DNA of 64,000 bases from Tetragonia tetragonoides (GCA_038025085.1 CM076148.1:126501-190500), one strand, 5' to 3'. Positions 1 to 11,627 are shown, counted from the stretch's first letter. Numbers and translations are program-made. The notes: generated from the sequence alone by a model not told the origin.

Positions 1-126
1 AATCAATTCCCCAACATCATTTTCCAACTACTTAATAAAACCCCTCCTCCTCCTCCTCCTCCTCCCATTAACTTCCTTAAAGAAAAGCCTTGAATTCGTG
101 TCACCTTGTTTTTTTTTTTTTTTTTA

Positions 127-250
127 AATAACATGGGTATCCAAGCTTTGTTTGACTAATCTCATGGGCTCTGAAGTTACCAACCAGGAAAACCTCCAAC
201 CTCCAGCTGGAATACTTCTCAGAGCTACCCCCTCAAGGTTATTCGGGTCA
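127..250 (+). repeat. dispersed repeat, copy 1 of 3
   Basis: This tract begins after a T run with a segment reading like 'ataacatgggtatcc' and continues with 'gaagttaccaaccaggaaaa'. Closely related segments occur at about 32668-32755 (plus) and 59215-59315 (minus). All three share the order 'aacatgggtrtcc', 'catgggc/cgggccc', 'gaaGTTAacgacCAGGAAAAC' and 'ctCCAGtggccct'. I see no coding function. It is probably an old short retroelement or transposon end; the family is not recognised. Confidence 0.5.
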
Positions 251-504
251 CCTTCTTTAGCCCACCTCACTTTCATTATTGACGTCGACACTGCTTCTCC
301 CTCAAAAGCACCTCCTGAAAGTCATTTTTCAACTCAACACTCTTACGCTCAACGCTCCTACATTTAACCAGAATCTAAATGTAGCCATTATGATCTAAGA
401 TGAAATATTGCATAAAAGTGACCCCTCTACCTCAGTTGAAAACAGACACAGCCACAAAACTGAAATCAGGTAGTTCACTGGACACTACTCCACTTAAAGA
501 TATG

Positions 505-1730
505 GGCAGAGAATAAGATTTTGGGAGGATATTTGGGTTGGGGGGCAGCCCTTGTGTGTGCGATTTCCTCGTGTTTTTCAGCTTTCTACTTTACATGCGG
601 CTACTGTGGCTGAATTCTATTGCGCACTGACATGTTCTTGGAACCTTAATTTGCGGAGGCCCCCCAGGGTTGGGAGATGGACGAGCTCATAACCTTACTT
701 GATCTTTTGGATACTGTGCATCTTTGTGCTGGTCTTGACTCTAGGAGATGGGTTGGCGATTCTTCAGGAGAATTCTCGTGCAAGTCCTTCCTCCAGCAGC
801 TGCTGGAGGGGGTACACCTATTCCCAGGTTTCCTGTAGCAAACTTTATTTAGAAGGCTAAGGTGCCCCTTAAGGTGCGGGCTCTTGTGTAGACCTTAGCA
901 CAAGATAGAGTGAATACTGAATACTAATGATCTTCGTCAGAGGAGGAGGCCGGGAACGATTTTGATGCCTGATATTTGTGCTCTCTGTCGAGCGAGTAGC
1001 GAAACAGCATCACATTTGTTCTTTACATGTGATTATGCTCGCTGCATTTGGGGGAGGTTGTTTGGCTTTTTGGGTGAGACGTGGGTTTGTCCTTCTAGTG
1101 TGGTAGAATTCCTCCAAGTGAGATTCCTGGGATTCGGGAGGGGAAAGGAAAGGAGGTTCTTGCGGCGTAATTCTGCTTTGCTATTATTTGGTGCCTTTGG
1201 TTAGAATGGAATGCTCGGGTTTTTAATGGTGTGACCTTATCAGTTGATCTGGTGTGGGATAGGGTTACTTATTTAGCGTCAGTCAAATACAGGTCGGGTT
1301 AAATACGGGTCAGGTCAAATACGGGTCGGGTTAAATACGGGTCGGGTCAAATACGGGTGGAATACATCGGGTCAAATACGGGTTCGGTTTCGGGTTACCC
1401 AACGGGTTTGACAAATATTGTCTCACACCATTCGGGTTCGGGTCGAGTCGGGTCGTTTTGGTTTCGGGTCATTTCGGGTTGGATCTTGTCGGGTTTCGGG
1501 CGGGTATGTGGCGGGTCGGGTTCGGGCCGGTCATCGGGTCGGGTCAGTTTTTGCCAGCTCTAAGCGTTACTATGGGCTAGAGCTACAGGGGCATTTAGGA
1601 GCTATTCTATTACTCAGGCGTAACAGGTCTAGACTGATTTGTACCTAGATTCTTCTTGGAGGACTACTTGTCCTCCTTTGCTGTACCTCTGATACTTGAT
1701 TAATACATACTTTCTCTTTATCTAAAAAAA
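505..1730 (+). mobile_element. LINE (non-LTR retrotransposon) 3' fragment, copy A
   Basis: Degenerate plus-strand coding sequence related to the other LINE copies of this window. The best-preserved part (962-1204) is the zinc-binding domain found after the reverse transcriptase in plant LINEs: a CALC motif, then HLFFTCDYAR, then a WGRLFG block. Stop codons and frameshifts break the frame. The shared 3' end follows, with 'ggactacttgtcctcc', 'ttgattaata', 'ctttatct' and an A-tail near 1722-1732. A GGGTCGGG-rich insert splits the copy at 1283-1562. It is a dead copy. Confidence 0.7.
1283..1562. mobile_element. GGGTCGGG-rich hAT-MITE-like insert inside LINE copy A
   Basis: A 280-bp block of variable 'cgggtcgggt/caaatacgggt' repeats interrupts LINE homology: the sequences on either side are contiguous in the LINE copies at 4513-5369 and 8112-9045. 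The right end, 'tttttgccagctcta', is the reverse complement of a TAGAGCTGGCAAAA terminus, similar to the termini of the MITEs at 47709 and 60469. Flanks AGCGTCAG (1275-1282) and AGCGTTAC (1563-1570) look like a decayed 8-bp TSD (6 of 8 match). The left TIR is not recognisable, so the assignment to hAT is tentative. Confidence 0.45.
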
Positions 1731-1737
1731 AAAGGTT

Positions 1738-1932
1738 ATGGGATTTTTTTTTTTCTTTTCATTTTTCTAGAGAAGAAGAAAGTATTATATAACGAAAAAA
1801 CAAAAACACGGCATAAGAGGATAAGTCGTCCTCCATAGAGAATCAAACTACAAAGTAAACTACAAATTGATCCTTTAAACATCATTGATAAAATAACTCC
1901 TAAAAGCTCCTGTAGCCTTAGACCCAAAAAGA
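1738..1932 (-). mobile_element. LINE 3'-end fragment
   Basis: On the minus strand this holds only the LINE 3' untranslated end: the paired 'gaggacgacttatcctc' type motif and the region just before the A-tail, which appears as a T-rich run at 1742-1765 on the plus strand. It directly abuts the next LINE copy. No coding sequence is left. Confidence 0.5.
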
Positions 1933-1944
1933 GACATAAGTATC

Positions 1945-2700
1945 AGTTTTTTAAATAAAAGAAAATTTGTATTAATAAAGCGGTGAAACCAGCAGTAGAG
2001 GACAAAATTACAACAAATTATATGAATTTCTCTGAAGCTCAGTAATCAAGCAACTCTTAAAAGCCCTCCGCCTTAGCCCACATAGAAGCTAAATAAGTCA
2101 CTCCATCCCAAAGTGCCTCAGTGGTTGGGAACCTCTAGAGAAACTTCTGGCATTCCGCTCTAGCCAGCAACGCCAGAGGATAGCAAAAACAGCGTTGCAC
2201 CACAGTAACTTCATCTCCTTATCCCTCCCAAAAGCCCGAAAGCGCACATGCAGCATTTTCAATACTGTGGCAGGGAACACCCATTGCTGCCCCACAAAAC
2301 CAAACAACTTTTTCCATAAAATACGAACCATATCACAGTGGAGAGTCATAAATATAAGTGACCATATACAAAGCAACTCGTACGATAAATAGGATCCTAT
2401 GAAGACTCGCGCCTTCCATCCCAACCACAAACACCCTACAATCGTTAAAAGAGAATTCCGCCACAACAACATTCTCTCCTTGCTTTCTCCAAAACCAACA
2501 CAGCATACCTCTAAAAATTCCATAGATGGACAAACTAGTCCAAAGGAACTGTGCTGCATCCCAGAATAACATGGGCAGGCAACAAAGCACACACCTATCG
2601 GGGGAGAGAACTATACCCGGCCTCATATGTCTCCGCATGTCATTGGTATTAATCCTTCCCAAAACCAAGTTCAAACTAGGGTGGGTTGTGGCTGTATGAG
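1945..2700 (-). mobile_element. LINE 3' fragment with zinc-binding domain, copy B
   Basis: Minus-strand LINE fragment. One frame carries the start of the zinc-binding domain (RHMRPGIVLSPDRCVLCC, about 2660-2570). After frameshifts, a second frame carries KKLFGFVGQQWVFP and WLERNARSF (about 2330-2120), matching the end of the same domain in the other copies. The 3' end lies near 1945-1975 ('tttgtattaataaag' on the plus strand). Broken by frameshifts and inactive. Confidence 0.65.
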
Positions 2701-4494
2701 AGAACGTTCGCTAGATAAATGCAGCCTTGCCTGTGTGATTCAGGCAAGTTGTCCATGTTAACCCTTTGATTTAAAAAGCATTGATAGTAGGAGTAAAAGA
2801 ATAGTTTAATCGAACGTGCAAATTTGACGGTAGGAATTCAATCAAAGAAAATTGTAAGTATAACACAAAGGAGAAGACTCACTAAAAATAAAACATAGGA
2901 TAGATACTCGGTTAGGGCCTAGATTAAACTTCATAGTTAGGTTTCGACCTTTTTTTTCGTAACCTTAAAACTATGTTCGAAAACACTTTGCACTGAAGTT
3001 TAGAATTACCATTCTAAATGAGACTCAGATAACCCCTCTTTCCCACCCCCTCCAGAGCCGCTGAAAGTGACTGAGCAGGACTCAAAATGCCTAGGAACAT
3101 CTTCTGTAGCAAGCTGGCTAGTAGCCTAGTAGAGTAGTACCTCCAAATTCATCAAACAAAGCTTGACCCATTCAGCATATTAATTTCCTCCTACCTGGTA
3201 AGCACATCATCAGTAGCTGCTTCCCGCCTCGAGCTCTCAATGTCTGCCTTGTACTGGTTCATAAAATCACCAGCATCCACCAACGAATCAGTATCAAACA
3301 AAGGGCTAGATAGCCGTTCGATTGTCCGAATACAGCATCGTTCACGCCAAATCATCCAAGAACTTCACCTCCATCTTTGCAACACACCCAGCACAGAAAC
3401 ACATGTCCCTTAAAGCATTACTCTAGCTAGCGTAGAATCAAGAAGCCGTACTCTTTGAAAACTGGAACTAGGACCTGCTTGCCCTAAGCCACCTGAGCCA
3501 GACAGTCTCATAGTCGTTCAAACACATTACAGAGTGGAACAATGAGTGAGAGGAGGAAGTATTTCCCACCAGACCTAACAAGACCCTCCTCTAGTCCAGA
3601 GGCGTATTCAGCCTCCAAAGCACCCAATTCAACCAATAGATTCAGTCGCCGGAGCCTCGGCAGCATTCAACCCGGCCGCCAAGATTGGGATCGCCTTCTG
3701 CACCTCCACCGCCGACACGCTGTCATGGTCACCAAGTGCCCGAGGACGGGCAGCGCTATCGGATAGTAGCTTCTCCAAGCCCAAAGAAGGTTTCCTGGCG
3801 GCAAGCTGGTGTAGTCGACAGCCTTGCACCCAAACCAAGCCGACATCTTTCTCATTCGGCTAATCATGTGCCGTCCTTCTCACTCCACCTGAGTAGCCCC
3901 TCAACAAAAAAGAGATGGGGCCCTGCGAGTGTGACCTTCCCTGAACCAAGCCTGTAGTCCTAAGGACAGCTGGGTCATTAGAAGAAGAGCCTAATCTTTA
4001 CCTCACAGGACGCTAGGCCTTTGGTCATGCACTCATGCCGTGCCCAAGCCTTTCAAAAGCACTTTATTCTTAAAATCAAAAGTATGCTGTTCCTTTGCTG
4101 AGCTCCGACAAGACCAAGTCTTGAGAAGATGTTTGTACATGAAGTCGTTTGAGGCTTAACTCCCCTCCGGGATATTCGCCTTTAATCTTCACGCCTCACA
4201 CAAGTGCGTTCCTTCCCAATTGGTTGTTTGGCTCTACCAACTTCTCGAGCGCCGTCATAAGAGAATCCGGCCACACAATATTAAACAATCCGCACCTTTT
4301 AGACTCAAGTTTGAATGGAGCACACCCTCATTAAGAGCATGGAACAAGGCAGACCAATCCTTACCCGGCACCCTATGCAATCCCAACAAAGACTGCACTC
4401 CCTTTGCAAGATTGAGGTTGTTTCTCCCTATGTTTCTCAGGCCCTCTCATACGGATCGGATGTGACGCGAAACTGAGTGTTAGATCCGATAGTA
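2701..4494. other. unrecognised region; coding-like remnants on the minus strand
   Basis: No gene can be assembled here. Two minus-strand stretches read like degenerate protein: about 4440-4240 (a GLRNIGRNNLNLAKGVQSLL-like frame) and about 3310-3190 (FDTDSLVDAGDFMNQYKAD, then SSRREAATDDVL). Between them lies an open but unrecognised minus frame at 3629-3838. Stops separate these parts and I do not recognise the family. A decayed retrotransposon gag or a host pseudogene would both fit. Confidence 0.3.
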
Positions 4495-4512
4495 ACAAAA
4501 TTAGAAGACACA

Positions 4513-5369
4513 TGACATGAGGCAGCGGCGGAGGCCTGGGTGGCTCATGGTTTGCATCACTCCTTATTGGTCGCAGGAGTCATGAAAGACCGGCCGAGAT
4601 CCCCATGATCGTGAGATGGGAACTAATTTCTCTCCTGAGTTTCTAAGCACTGGTCTTCTCATCCCAAGGGATGATTCCCAGACTTGGGGAGGAGACTACT
4701 CTGGTGTCTTCTCTTGCAAGTCCTTCCTACACCGGCTTAGTCTTCCTTCTCAATTTCCCAACTTCAACTTCCTTACTTCCTACATTTGGAATTCTAAGGT
4801 TCCTCTGAAGGTGCGAACCTTTGTGGGGACCTTGGTGCTATGTAGGGTAAAAACGCGTGACATGAGGCAGAGGCGGAGGTCTGGATGGTGTTTGTCGCCG
4901 GATTTCTGTGTAATGTGTCGTCATGATTGTGAGGACGGATTGCATCTGTTTGTGTTGCATGGCTTTGCTAGGATGTTGTGGGATAGAGATTGTCTGGGGG
5001 GAACCTTTTGCGAGCCCGGCTACAGTGGGGCAGTTTTTAAAAATGAGTTTTGCCACGGGTCGTAGGAGGAGAGAGCGTAAATTGTGGTGGAGGTGTGCGT
5101 GTATGGACATTCTATGGTGTATTTGGCTGGAGCGGAACTCGAGGATCTTTTCTGCTTCTGGGAAAACCGTTGATTGCGTTTGAGACCACATTGTTTACTT
5201 AGCATCGTTGTGGGCAAAGGCAGCTCAAGGGTGTACCCATTACTTTTGTCCAAATACATTGGCAAGACTTGTAGATAAATTCTTGTTACCATTTGAGGAC
5301 TTCTTGTCCTCCCCCTTTTTGTATTCTTTCATTGATTGATTCATAAAAAAAATTATTATCTAAAAAAAA
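4513..5369 (+). mobile_element. LINE 3' fragment flanked by an 18-bp TSD, copy C
   Basis: Plus-strand LINE piece. The frame at 4616-5065 covers the C-terminal end of the reverse-transcriptase region ([15 protein letters not shown]) and the zinc-binding domain (RQRRRSGW, CVMCRHDCEDGLHLF). A second frame (4923-5183) carries the end ([13 protein letters not shown] type). The 3' end has 'ggacttcttgtcctcc' and the run 'ttatctaaaaaaaaa'. It is bounded by 'acaaaattagaagacaca' (4495-4512) and 'acaaaattagaagataca' (5370-5387), a TSD with 17 of 18 matches. The first 35 bp repeat a motif also found internally at 4858, which suggests a 5' rearrangement during insertion. Confidence 0.75.
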
Positions 5370-5387
5370 ACAAAATTAGAAGATACA

Positions 5388-6125
5388 GGACCTTGGCTAC
5401 AGATAGGGGGATACGGCAAATAATTTAAGAATATAGGGAACCTATCAAAGAGGTATGGGAGCTTGGTCAAATAGAAAAGTTTATGAGCTGTGGTGTACTA
5501 AATAAATTACTGAAAACAGATGTGTTTCATTTTCAAAAGAAAGCACAGCTTCTTCAGTAAAAGTAGTTAAAATGACAGCTTCCTTTACCTTTCCATCTAC
5601 CATAATCAACCCAAATTGTAAAATTTGAAATCCACAAATTTTGCTGGAGCCAATCGACAACTACGCTTATGGTACCTTCGTCTTCCCTTCCTCCTTTCAG
5701 CCAGTCACCAATCATCGACTTACCACAAGGTTTTCTTTAAATTCGGTCACTTCAAGTTGAGGACCGCATGAAGTTGAAGTTGGCTGTTGTTCAAGAAACA
5801 ACGGTCGTATCCGGGGGTCTTATTCGTCAAAAACGTGTCAACACGTATGCCGTGTTTTGTCGCGCGTCGGATCTGGCACCATTCAGGCGAGTTGGAGAAA
5901 CAATGGTTTCTCCAACAAAAAGATAACGGCCATAATCATCAACTCCAATGTGAAGCAAAAGAACATAGAGATAGAGATATGACCTATTAATTATCATTGT
6001 TGTTATCTTGCATTTGTCCTTGCATTGTGACTTTGCATTTATGTTGTGGAGACTATTTAATGTGAGGGGAGAGTGTTTTGTTTGTCCTCCTTAGGAATGT
6101 TAGGTTTGGGAGGGGTAAGGGCAGG
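5388..6125. other. no recognisable gene
   Basis: Apart from short open frames without similarity that I can name, nothing is seen. The segment about 5700-5990 has a more balanced base composition than its surroundings and may be a decayed retrotransposon part, but no domain is visible. Confidence 0.3.
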
Positions 6126-7110
6126 GGTAGATCTATCTTTTTTAGATGAAGAGAAAGTATTATCGGTATCAAGTATCAATAAAAGAACACATCCTAAGAG
6201 AACAAAGAGTCCTCAGAGGGAGCCTATTTACAACTCACCCCAATGAAGCCCAATCAAGCATAACTTATGTAACAGCATAACTTCGGAAACAACCAGCAGC
6301 CCAGCCTTAGCCCACAAAGAGGGTAAGTAGATCACCCTATCCCATAGCAAATCCACTGACTATAAAATACTAGAAAACACCCTAGCGTTCCTTTCTAACC
6401 AAATACACCAAAGCATTGCGAACAGAGCACACTTCCACAACACCTTTTTCTCCTTCCTCCACCCAAGTCCCCTCGCCTCGCTTGCAAGAACTCCACAATG
6501 GCATGTGGGAATTCCCAAGTCTAACCAATGATGCCAGATAACCTTCCCCAAAAGAGTATGCGCAACTCCAAACCAGAAGAATTTTTTTTTCGATAAAGAA
6601 AAAGTATATTAATAAGTAATCAGATTTACAGCACAGGAGAGGATAAGGTATCCTCTCCATTTAAGCATTTACAAACTACCCCAATTCTGTTGCATATTTG
6701 TAATAGTATAATCCCGAAACGCCCCCGCAGCCCTGGCCCATAAAGAAGCGAGGTATTTGACCTTCTCCCACAATAAACCAGGAGTAACAGAAAGCCCATT
6801 GAACACCCGTGCATTGCGCTCCAACCAGATACACCACAATATCGCAAAATTAGCATTACGCTTCAACATTTTCTTCTCCTTCCCGCCCCTAGACCCCAGA
6901 AATTGCATCTGCAAAAAAGCCTCAACGCTAGAAGGATAGATCCACACCTCTCCAGGAAACAATCTACACCATAGGCTATGGGCCACATCACACCAAAGAA
7001 AGAGATGTGATGACTCCAAACCAGAAGAATAGGTGAGAGGAAGACTCACTGCTAGCCCGACAGAGCATACAAATATCAGGTGACAGGGCTGCATTTGTCC
7101 TACGTCACGC
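6126..7110 (-). mobile_element. LINE copy D, split by a younger LINE
   Basis: Minus-strand LINE made of 6126-6581 and 7030-about 7110. The 6360-6551 frame ends in ALFAMLWCIWLERNARVFS, the conserved end of the zinc-binding region. The 3' end, near 6130-6200 on the plus strand, carries the family's 'gtcctc' pair. The copy is interrupted at 6582-7012 by another member of the same family, with a duplicated 17-bp target. Confidence 0.65.
6582..7012 (-). mobile_element. 5'-truncated LINE inserted into LINE copy D
   Basis: A 431-bp element starting with a T run on the plus strand (its A-tail) and ending in zinc-domain coding sequence (minus-strand frame through SHLFLWCDVAHSLWCRLF and FAILWCIWLERNARVFNG). 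It is flanked by perfect 17-bp direct repeats 'actccaaaccagaagaa' at 6565-6581 and 7013-7029. One of these belongs to the host LINE copy and the other is the TSD. This is a textbook target-primed reverse-transcription product. Confidence 0.8.
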
Positions 7111-7384
7111 AGGATGATTGTATTGACCCTAGATCCTAATAAGTATAATAATGTTTTATTTACACAATCTCATTCAAATAAAAAAACTCCAGTGCACCTT
7201 CTCACTCACTTCTAAGACATACTCAACTTACCCTCAAAAAATAAGGCATACTAAACTAAGAAATTGGTAGCATAGCCAACGGTGAAAGTCCACCAAAGAA
7301 AACAATGAGAAAAGTGAACCACATTATATGATAGATATTAGCAAATCTCTAATTACTTCTTATAGAGAGAGACTGAGGACATAC

Positions 7385-10300
7385 AGTGAATTTTGGAAGC
7401 CGAATCTTGTAGACATCCACAAGCTCCATCATAACATCAAATAAGTTAGAGAAAGCGCTATCTAATACCATCCCTGTGATAGAAGGGTCCTCTGAACCAT
7501 AGAGCAGGCTGCATGTCATAGAAAAGTATCAAGCAGCACCCATCAATTAGATGCCATTGAAGCTCAAAAGTGGCTTTTGATTCAGACTAGGTAGCCAAAA
7601 CCACAATAATTGTTTTTGAAAATAAGAAGAATTCATTCACAACTCATCTCCAGGATCCATAAGTCATCAACGAGATGCTAATGATACAGAAGTGCATGCA
7701 CAAATACATCGGTCAGGGGAACCCCGAGAAAGCCACAGAATCAAGTGATCCAAGTGTGGCTAATTCAGGGCAACAAAACCAGTAGCCTAATGATGGAATC
7801 TGGATATAAAGTTCATCATGTATCCACAATACTCAATAGGCTCACACAATGACGCAAGCTGAAAGTTTACAGTTTAAACTTGAGCACTTGAAAATAGGGT
7901 TCACCCATTATCACCTTCACAAATCAAAGCATTATAGGATATTTGTTTTATAGTACGAAGAATCTAGTAAGAAGTAAGCCCATATATCTTGACCTCCCTA
8001 GATCCCACAGTAGTGAGAAATCATGGCATGTTGGATGCTGAAGAATTTAGCAAGCTGTTGATCTGAGCTTAGAAGATGATAAACAAACTGACAAATGAAT
8101 TCCTTCTAGAATGGTACAATGTGAGTAATGGTCTTCGGGTTCGGTTCTGAGAGGATGTGTGGAAGGGCGACACTCCTTTCTCTACCACATATCCTCGGGT
8201 TTTCCGGTTGTCCACCCTTCACGGGCCCCTGTTACTCAGCCATGGGTGGGTCTTGGGACTTACATTTGCGCCGGCCACCACATGATAGGGAGATGGAGGA
8301 GTTTGTTTCCCTCCTGAGGGTTCTTAACTCTACCCTCCTCGTCCCTAGGGGCGATTCTCGGACTTGGACGGCAGATTCCTCTGCGGTCTTCTCGCAAATC
8401 CTTCCTTTATCACATTAGCCTTCCCTCTCAGTTTCCCCGTTTCCCGTTAGCTACATTTATCTGGAAGTCTAAGGTTCCATAGAAGGTACGTGCTTTTGTG
8501 GACTTCGGCACTTGGTAGGTTGAACACTTATGATATGCTGAAGCGTCGGAGACCAGGTTGATCCCTTTTACCGGGGATTTGTGTGATGTGTCGTCATAGT
8601 GGGGAGGATTGCTTGCATTTGTTTGTGCTTTGTCATTTTGCTAGGAGCCTATGGGATAGGCTGCTGTGTGGGGAGAGATTTGTGTGCCCAGCCACAGTGG
8701 GCGAGTTCTTGCAAATACGATCTGCTGCGATGAGAAGTAAGGAAGGGAGGTTGTTGTGGAGGTGTACTAGCATGGTTATTCTTTATTGCATTTGGTTGGA
8801 GAGGAATGCAAGGGTCTTTTCTGAGGCGAAGAGAACTATTGATTATATTTTGGATCACATAGTTTACTTGGCTTCCCTTTGGGCTAAGGCGGCGGGGGCC
8901 TTAAAGGGTGTCCCGCTGACTATGTTACATCGCCACTGGCGAGATGTGTAGATACTTTTATTTTTGTTGTTGAGGATGCCTTATCCTCCTACCTTTTTGT
9001 ATTCTTTAACATTTGATTAATAAAATATTTCTTATCTAAGAAAAAATGAAATCCTTCAAGAATCCCCACGAACCCAAAGAAAAGTAGAAGAAAAAAAAAA
9101 AGATAAATTGAGAAGATCATGGCATACGAATTGACAAATCATGACAACAATCTCCAAGAGAGCAATTCTAAACCATAGAAGCAAGAAACCAATACAGAAT
9201 GGAGCAGAAAAATGGCTGCAAATATGAATCACTAATTGAACAAACTAGAAAAGTAAAGTTAGGAAGATGCTTTATCAGCGTAACAATATTTATACCTTGT
9301 GACAGCACCCATAGACCTTCCCCAGAGACCTATATGTGATACACACTTGCTGCTTCTTAGATAGGAAACCACAACTCTGAGGTCATCTTTCTGACATATG
9401 AAATAGGATAGTGAATGCACTTGACAAGCAATGAGATCCAAGGATATGTAGCTAATTGATAGGTACTTTGAACAACAAACCTCATGCCATCCAAGGCTCA
9501 CATAACTACCATCAGATAAGCCTGACCCAGAGAAGTCCAGAGTGAAGACAGTAATGTTAACTGGAAGTAGCACCACAGCAGCCTCATTTGCATCTGCTCT
9601 GCAGCCACTGTAGCAGTAACAGTAATAAATTTTACAATCTTTCATGAACGACACGTACATTGATAAAAAAAAAATTGTGAACCTGTTGCCATGACAGTAT
9701 ATAACGCATGGAAGAGGAGAATCTTCTGGGTAAAGAGAAGGCACATAGTGACTACATTTCAAGGTCTGTCCTCTTCCATTCCTCAGCTGCAAATTCAAAC
9801 AGAGAAGGATGGCATCAAGCTTAGAAAATGAAGAAACTGATGCACCAAGACCACAAATAAAAGATAAAAGTAAACTGTAAAAGCTAGGTGCTGATGCACA
9901 TACGTGCCTCTAAATCCTCTCTTTGGTATGCTCTTCCTGCAAGGGTAAAATCTCTCTCCCATAAATACAGATCCGGATCATAGAGGGCCCTGCATGTTCA
10001 GAGCAGCAAAACAGCATGAGGATAAGAAGAGGCAATAAATTTAATACACGAACATAGGATATTAAAAGATCAAATAAAATAGAGAAAAATATGACAAACT
10101 TTTTAAGGAGAAAAAAAGGCACTCAATTACAAGGCAAAGAATAGAAGAATATGATAGCAAGAAAGGGAGCCCTTGTTTAAGAGCACGGGAAAGAGTGAAA
10201 GACAATGAGACAATGTAACAACAGCCTTCAAACCTTGCATAACAACCGACAAAGAAAACTTGACAAAATGAAGTGATTGAATCAATATCTGAAAATCCTA

Positions 10301-10733
10301 GCATGATTCTACAAGCAAAGGCCCCTCTCATTTCTTTCTTTTCATAAAGATAAAGCCTAGGAGAAAAAGTAGTCCTCAAACACCCTCTATTTACAACTCA
10401 TCCCAGTGAAGTTGGATGTCAGTGAGGGAAGACCTGCTAAAGCCCCTGCTGCTTTAAGCCTCACACAGAGGCCAACTATGCCACTTGATCCCATACAAAC
10501 TGAAGTGAATGTGAAATCCTAGGGAAAGCAATCCATAGAAATTAAAGTGGATGTGAAATCCCAGGGAAAACAAAACCATAGGCACCAAAACATCTCCAAA
10601 AGAGCACGTTGCGTAGCAATTTGTTGTCCTTTCCCCTTCCCGACCCACATATTTACTTGCGAACAGATAGGTATTCCAATTGAGAACGTTACCTGGGAGG
10701 CCGAATCACAAAATTGATGAATTGCTCAATCAT
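7385..10733 (-). CDS. alpha/beta hydrolase (plant serine-aminopeptidase-like family), 5' six coding exons only
   Basis: Exons on the minus strand: 10693-10733, 9908-9989, 9683-9786, 9481-9607, 9296-9390 and 7385-7508; the reading frame is continuous across all joins (191 residues). The start is MIEQFINFVIRPPR, the usual N-terminus of this plant family. Visible motifs are LYLWERDFTLAGR, then CVIYCHGN-SGCRADANEA (HG oxyanion region), FTLDFSGSGLSDG, and the nucleophile elbow GLWGRSMGAVT with Ser144 in GxSxG. The last visible exon reads SLLYGSEDPSITGMVLDSAF and ends at a normal GTATGT donor. The exons with the Asp/His of the catalytic triad should follow to the left, but I could not find them in 1-7385. 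They may lie outside the window, or the gene may be truncated. Exon 2 seems to end at a GC donor (GAG|GCACGT). LINEs occupy introns 1 and 5. Substrate unknown. Confidence 0.8.
8112..9045 (+). mobile_element. LINE copy E in a hydrolase intron, with TSD
   Basis: Plus-strand LINE fragment in the intron between hydrolase exons 5 and 6, antisense to the gene. Frames 8128-8418 and 8583-8951 (separated by a frameshift) give the region before, and all of, the zinc-binding domain (MMCRHSGEDCLHLFVLCHFA, WLERNARVFSEA) and the ALKGVPLTMLHRHW tail. The 3' end is 'ttcttatctaagaaaaa'. Flanks aaatgaattccttctagaat (about 8093-8112) and aaatgaaatccttcaagaat (about 9045-9064) match at 18 of 20 positions. Confidence 0.75.
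10330..10660 (-). mobile_element. LINE 3' fragment in hydrolase intron 1
   Basis: Minus-strand remnant. It shares the LINE 3' region ('tagtcctcaaacaccctctatttacaactc' type sequence is shared in parts with copy D), and a weak frame still reads like the LINE end (WDQ, LASV). It contains a local tandem duplication of about 44 bp around 10504-10590 ('gtgaatgtgaaatcc' / 'gtggatgtgaaatcc'). The boundaries are approximate. Confidence 0.45.
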
Positions 10734-11627
10734 ATCTCTGACTAATATTGCGCAAATATACTTCCGGTAAGAACCATAATGAGGTCCTTAACTCATCCTC
10801 TGGATAGGGTTGAATATGACAGGCAAAACTTCGAGAATCATCAAGAGTCTGGAACAACCCAGCAATAAGGAAGGATTAACCTCGTAACTCATCAACAATC
10901 AAAGAGAAAAAAATCCTTGGATATATAGCCATCAAGTCACCACCCAAGCTACTCAATTAACTGAAAGTTTGAGACAATAACGCATTGAAGGAGCAGTAAA
11001 ACTTTGTTCAGAGAAGCTCTACCACCTTAGATAAGCATTGCAAGTCAAAGATGCAGTCCACCAACATCACTACCAAAAATATTAAAACTTGGGCTCAAAA
11101 CAGGGACTTGGAGTAGCAGGTAAATTTGGTGACACCGTGACAAGGAATAAGGTCCACCGGACTTTTTTTTCTTTTCATTTTAAAGTGCTATGACTTCCCT
11201 TGTATCCCTTGATTTCTATTTTTCCTTTTTGGATGAGTGATGAGTCATGCATCATCTTCTGACTTCTAGCTAAACAATGTATAATATATGTCGTTTTGTA
11301 AGACTTATTTGATTTTAACAATTTATAACAAACATATACAATACAAGCAACTGAAACAAATGAAAAAAAGTAAACAAATAGTAAAATGCATTCAAATGAA
11401 CTACCACCCATGGCACTATCACCACACACCTCCACCAAAAATCCACAACACCACAACTCCTCCACAAGTGTGTCACTCGAACTCTCCATTTCACCTCGAG
11501 TGAACACTCCGCAGGGGTAGGGACATTTCACACTCCATTTAGGCATCCAAATCTCAAAATTTTAGAAAATTGTGGAGGTGTCTGACAACATGGACACGTA
11601 CCGCGTCGAACACTCGTGGCCGTGTCC

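Noticed and set aside
1283..1562. Telomere-like GGGTCGGG tract
   Set aside because: The words are not TTTAGGG units, and the block interrupts a LINE with a transposon-like right end.
10735..10870. Coding-like minus frame just upstream of the hydrolase ATG (PYPEDELRTSLWFLPEVYL)
   Set aside because: It is out of frame with the recognised start MIEQFINFVIRPPR, has no family match that I know, and sits before a good acceptor.
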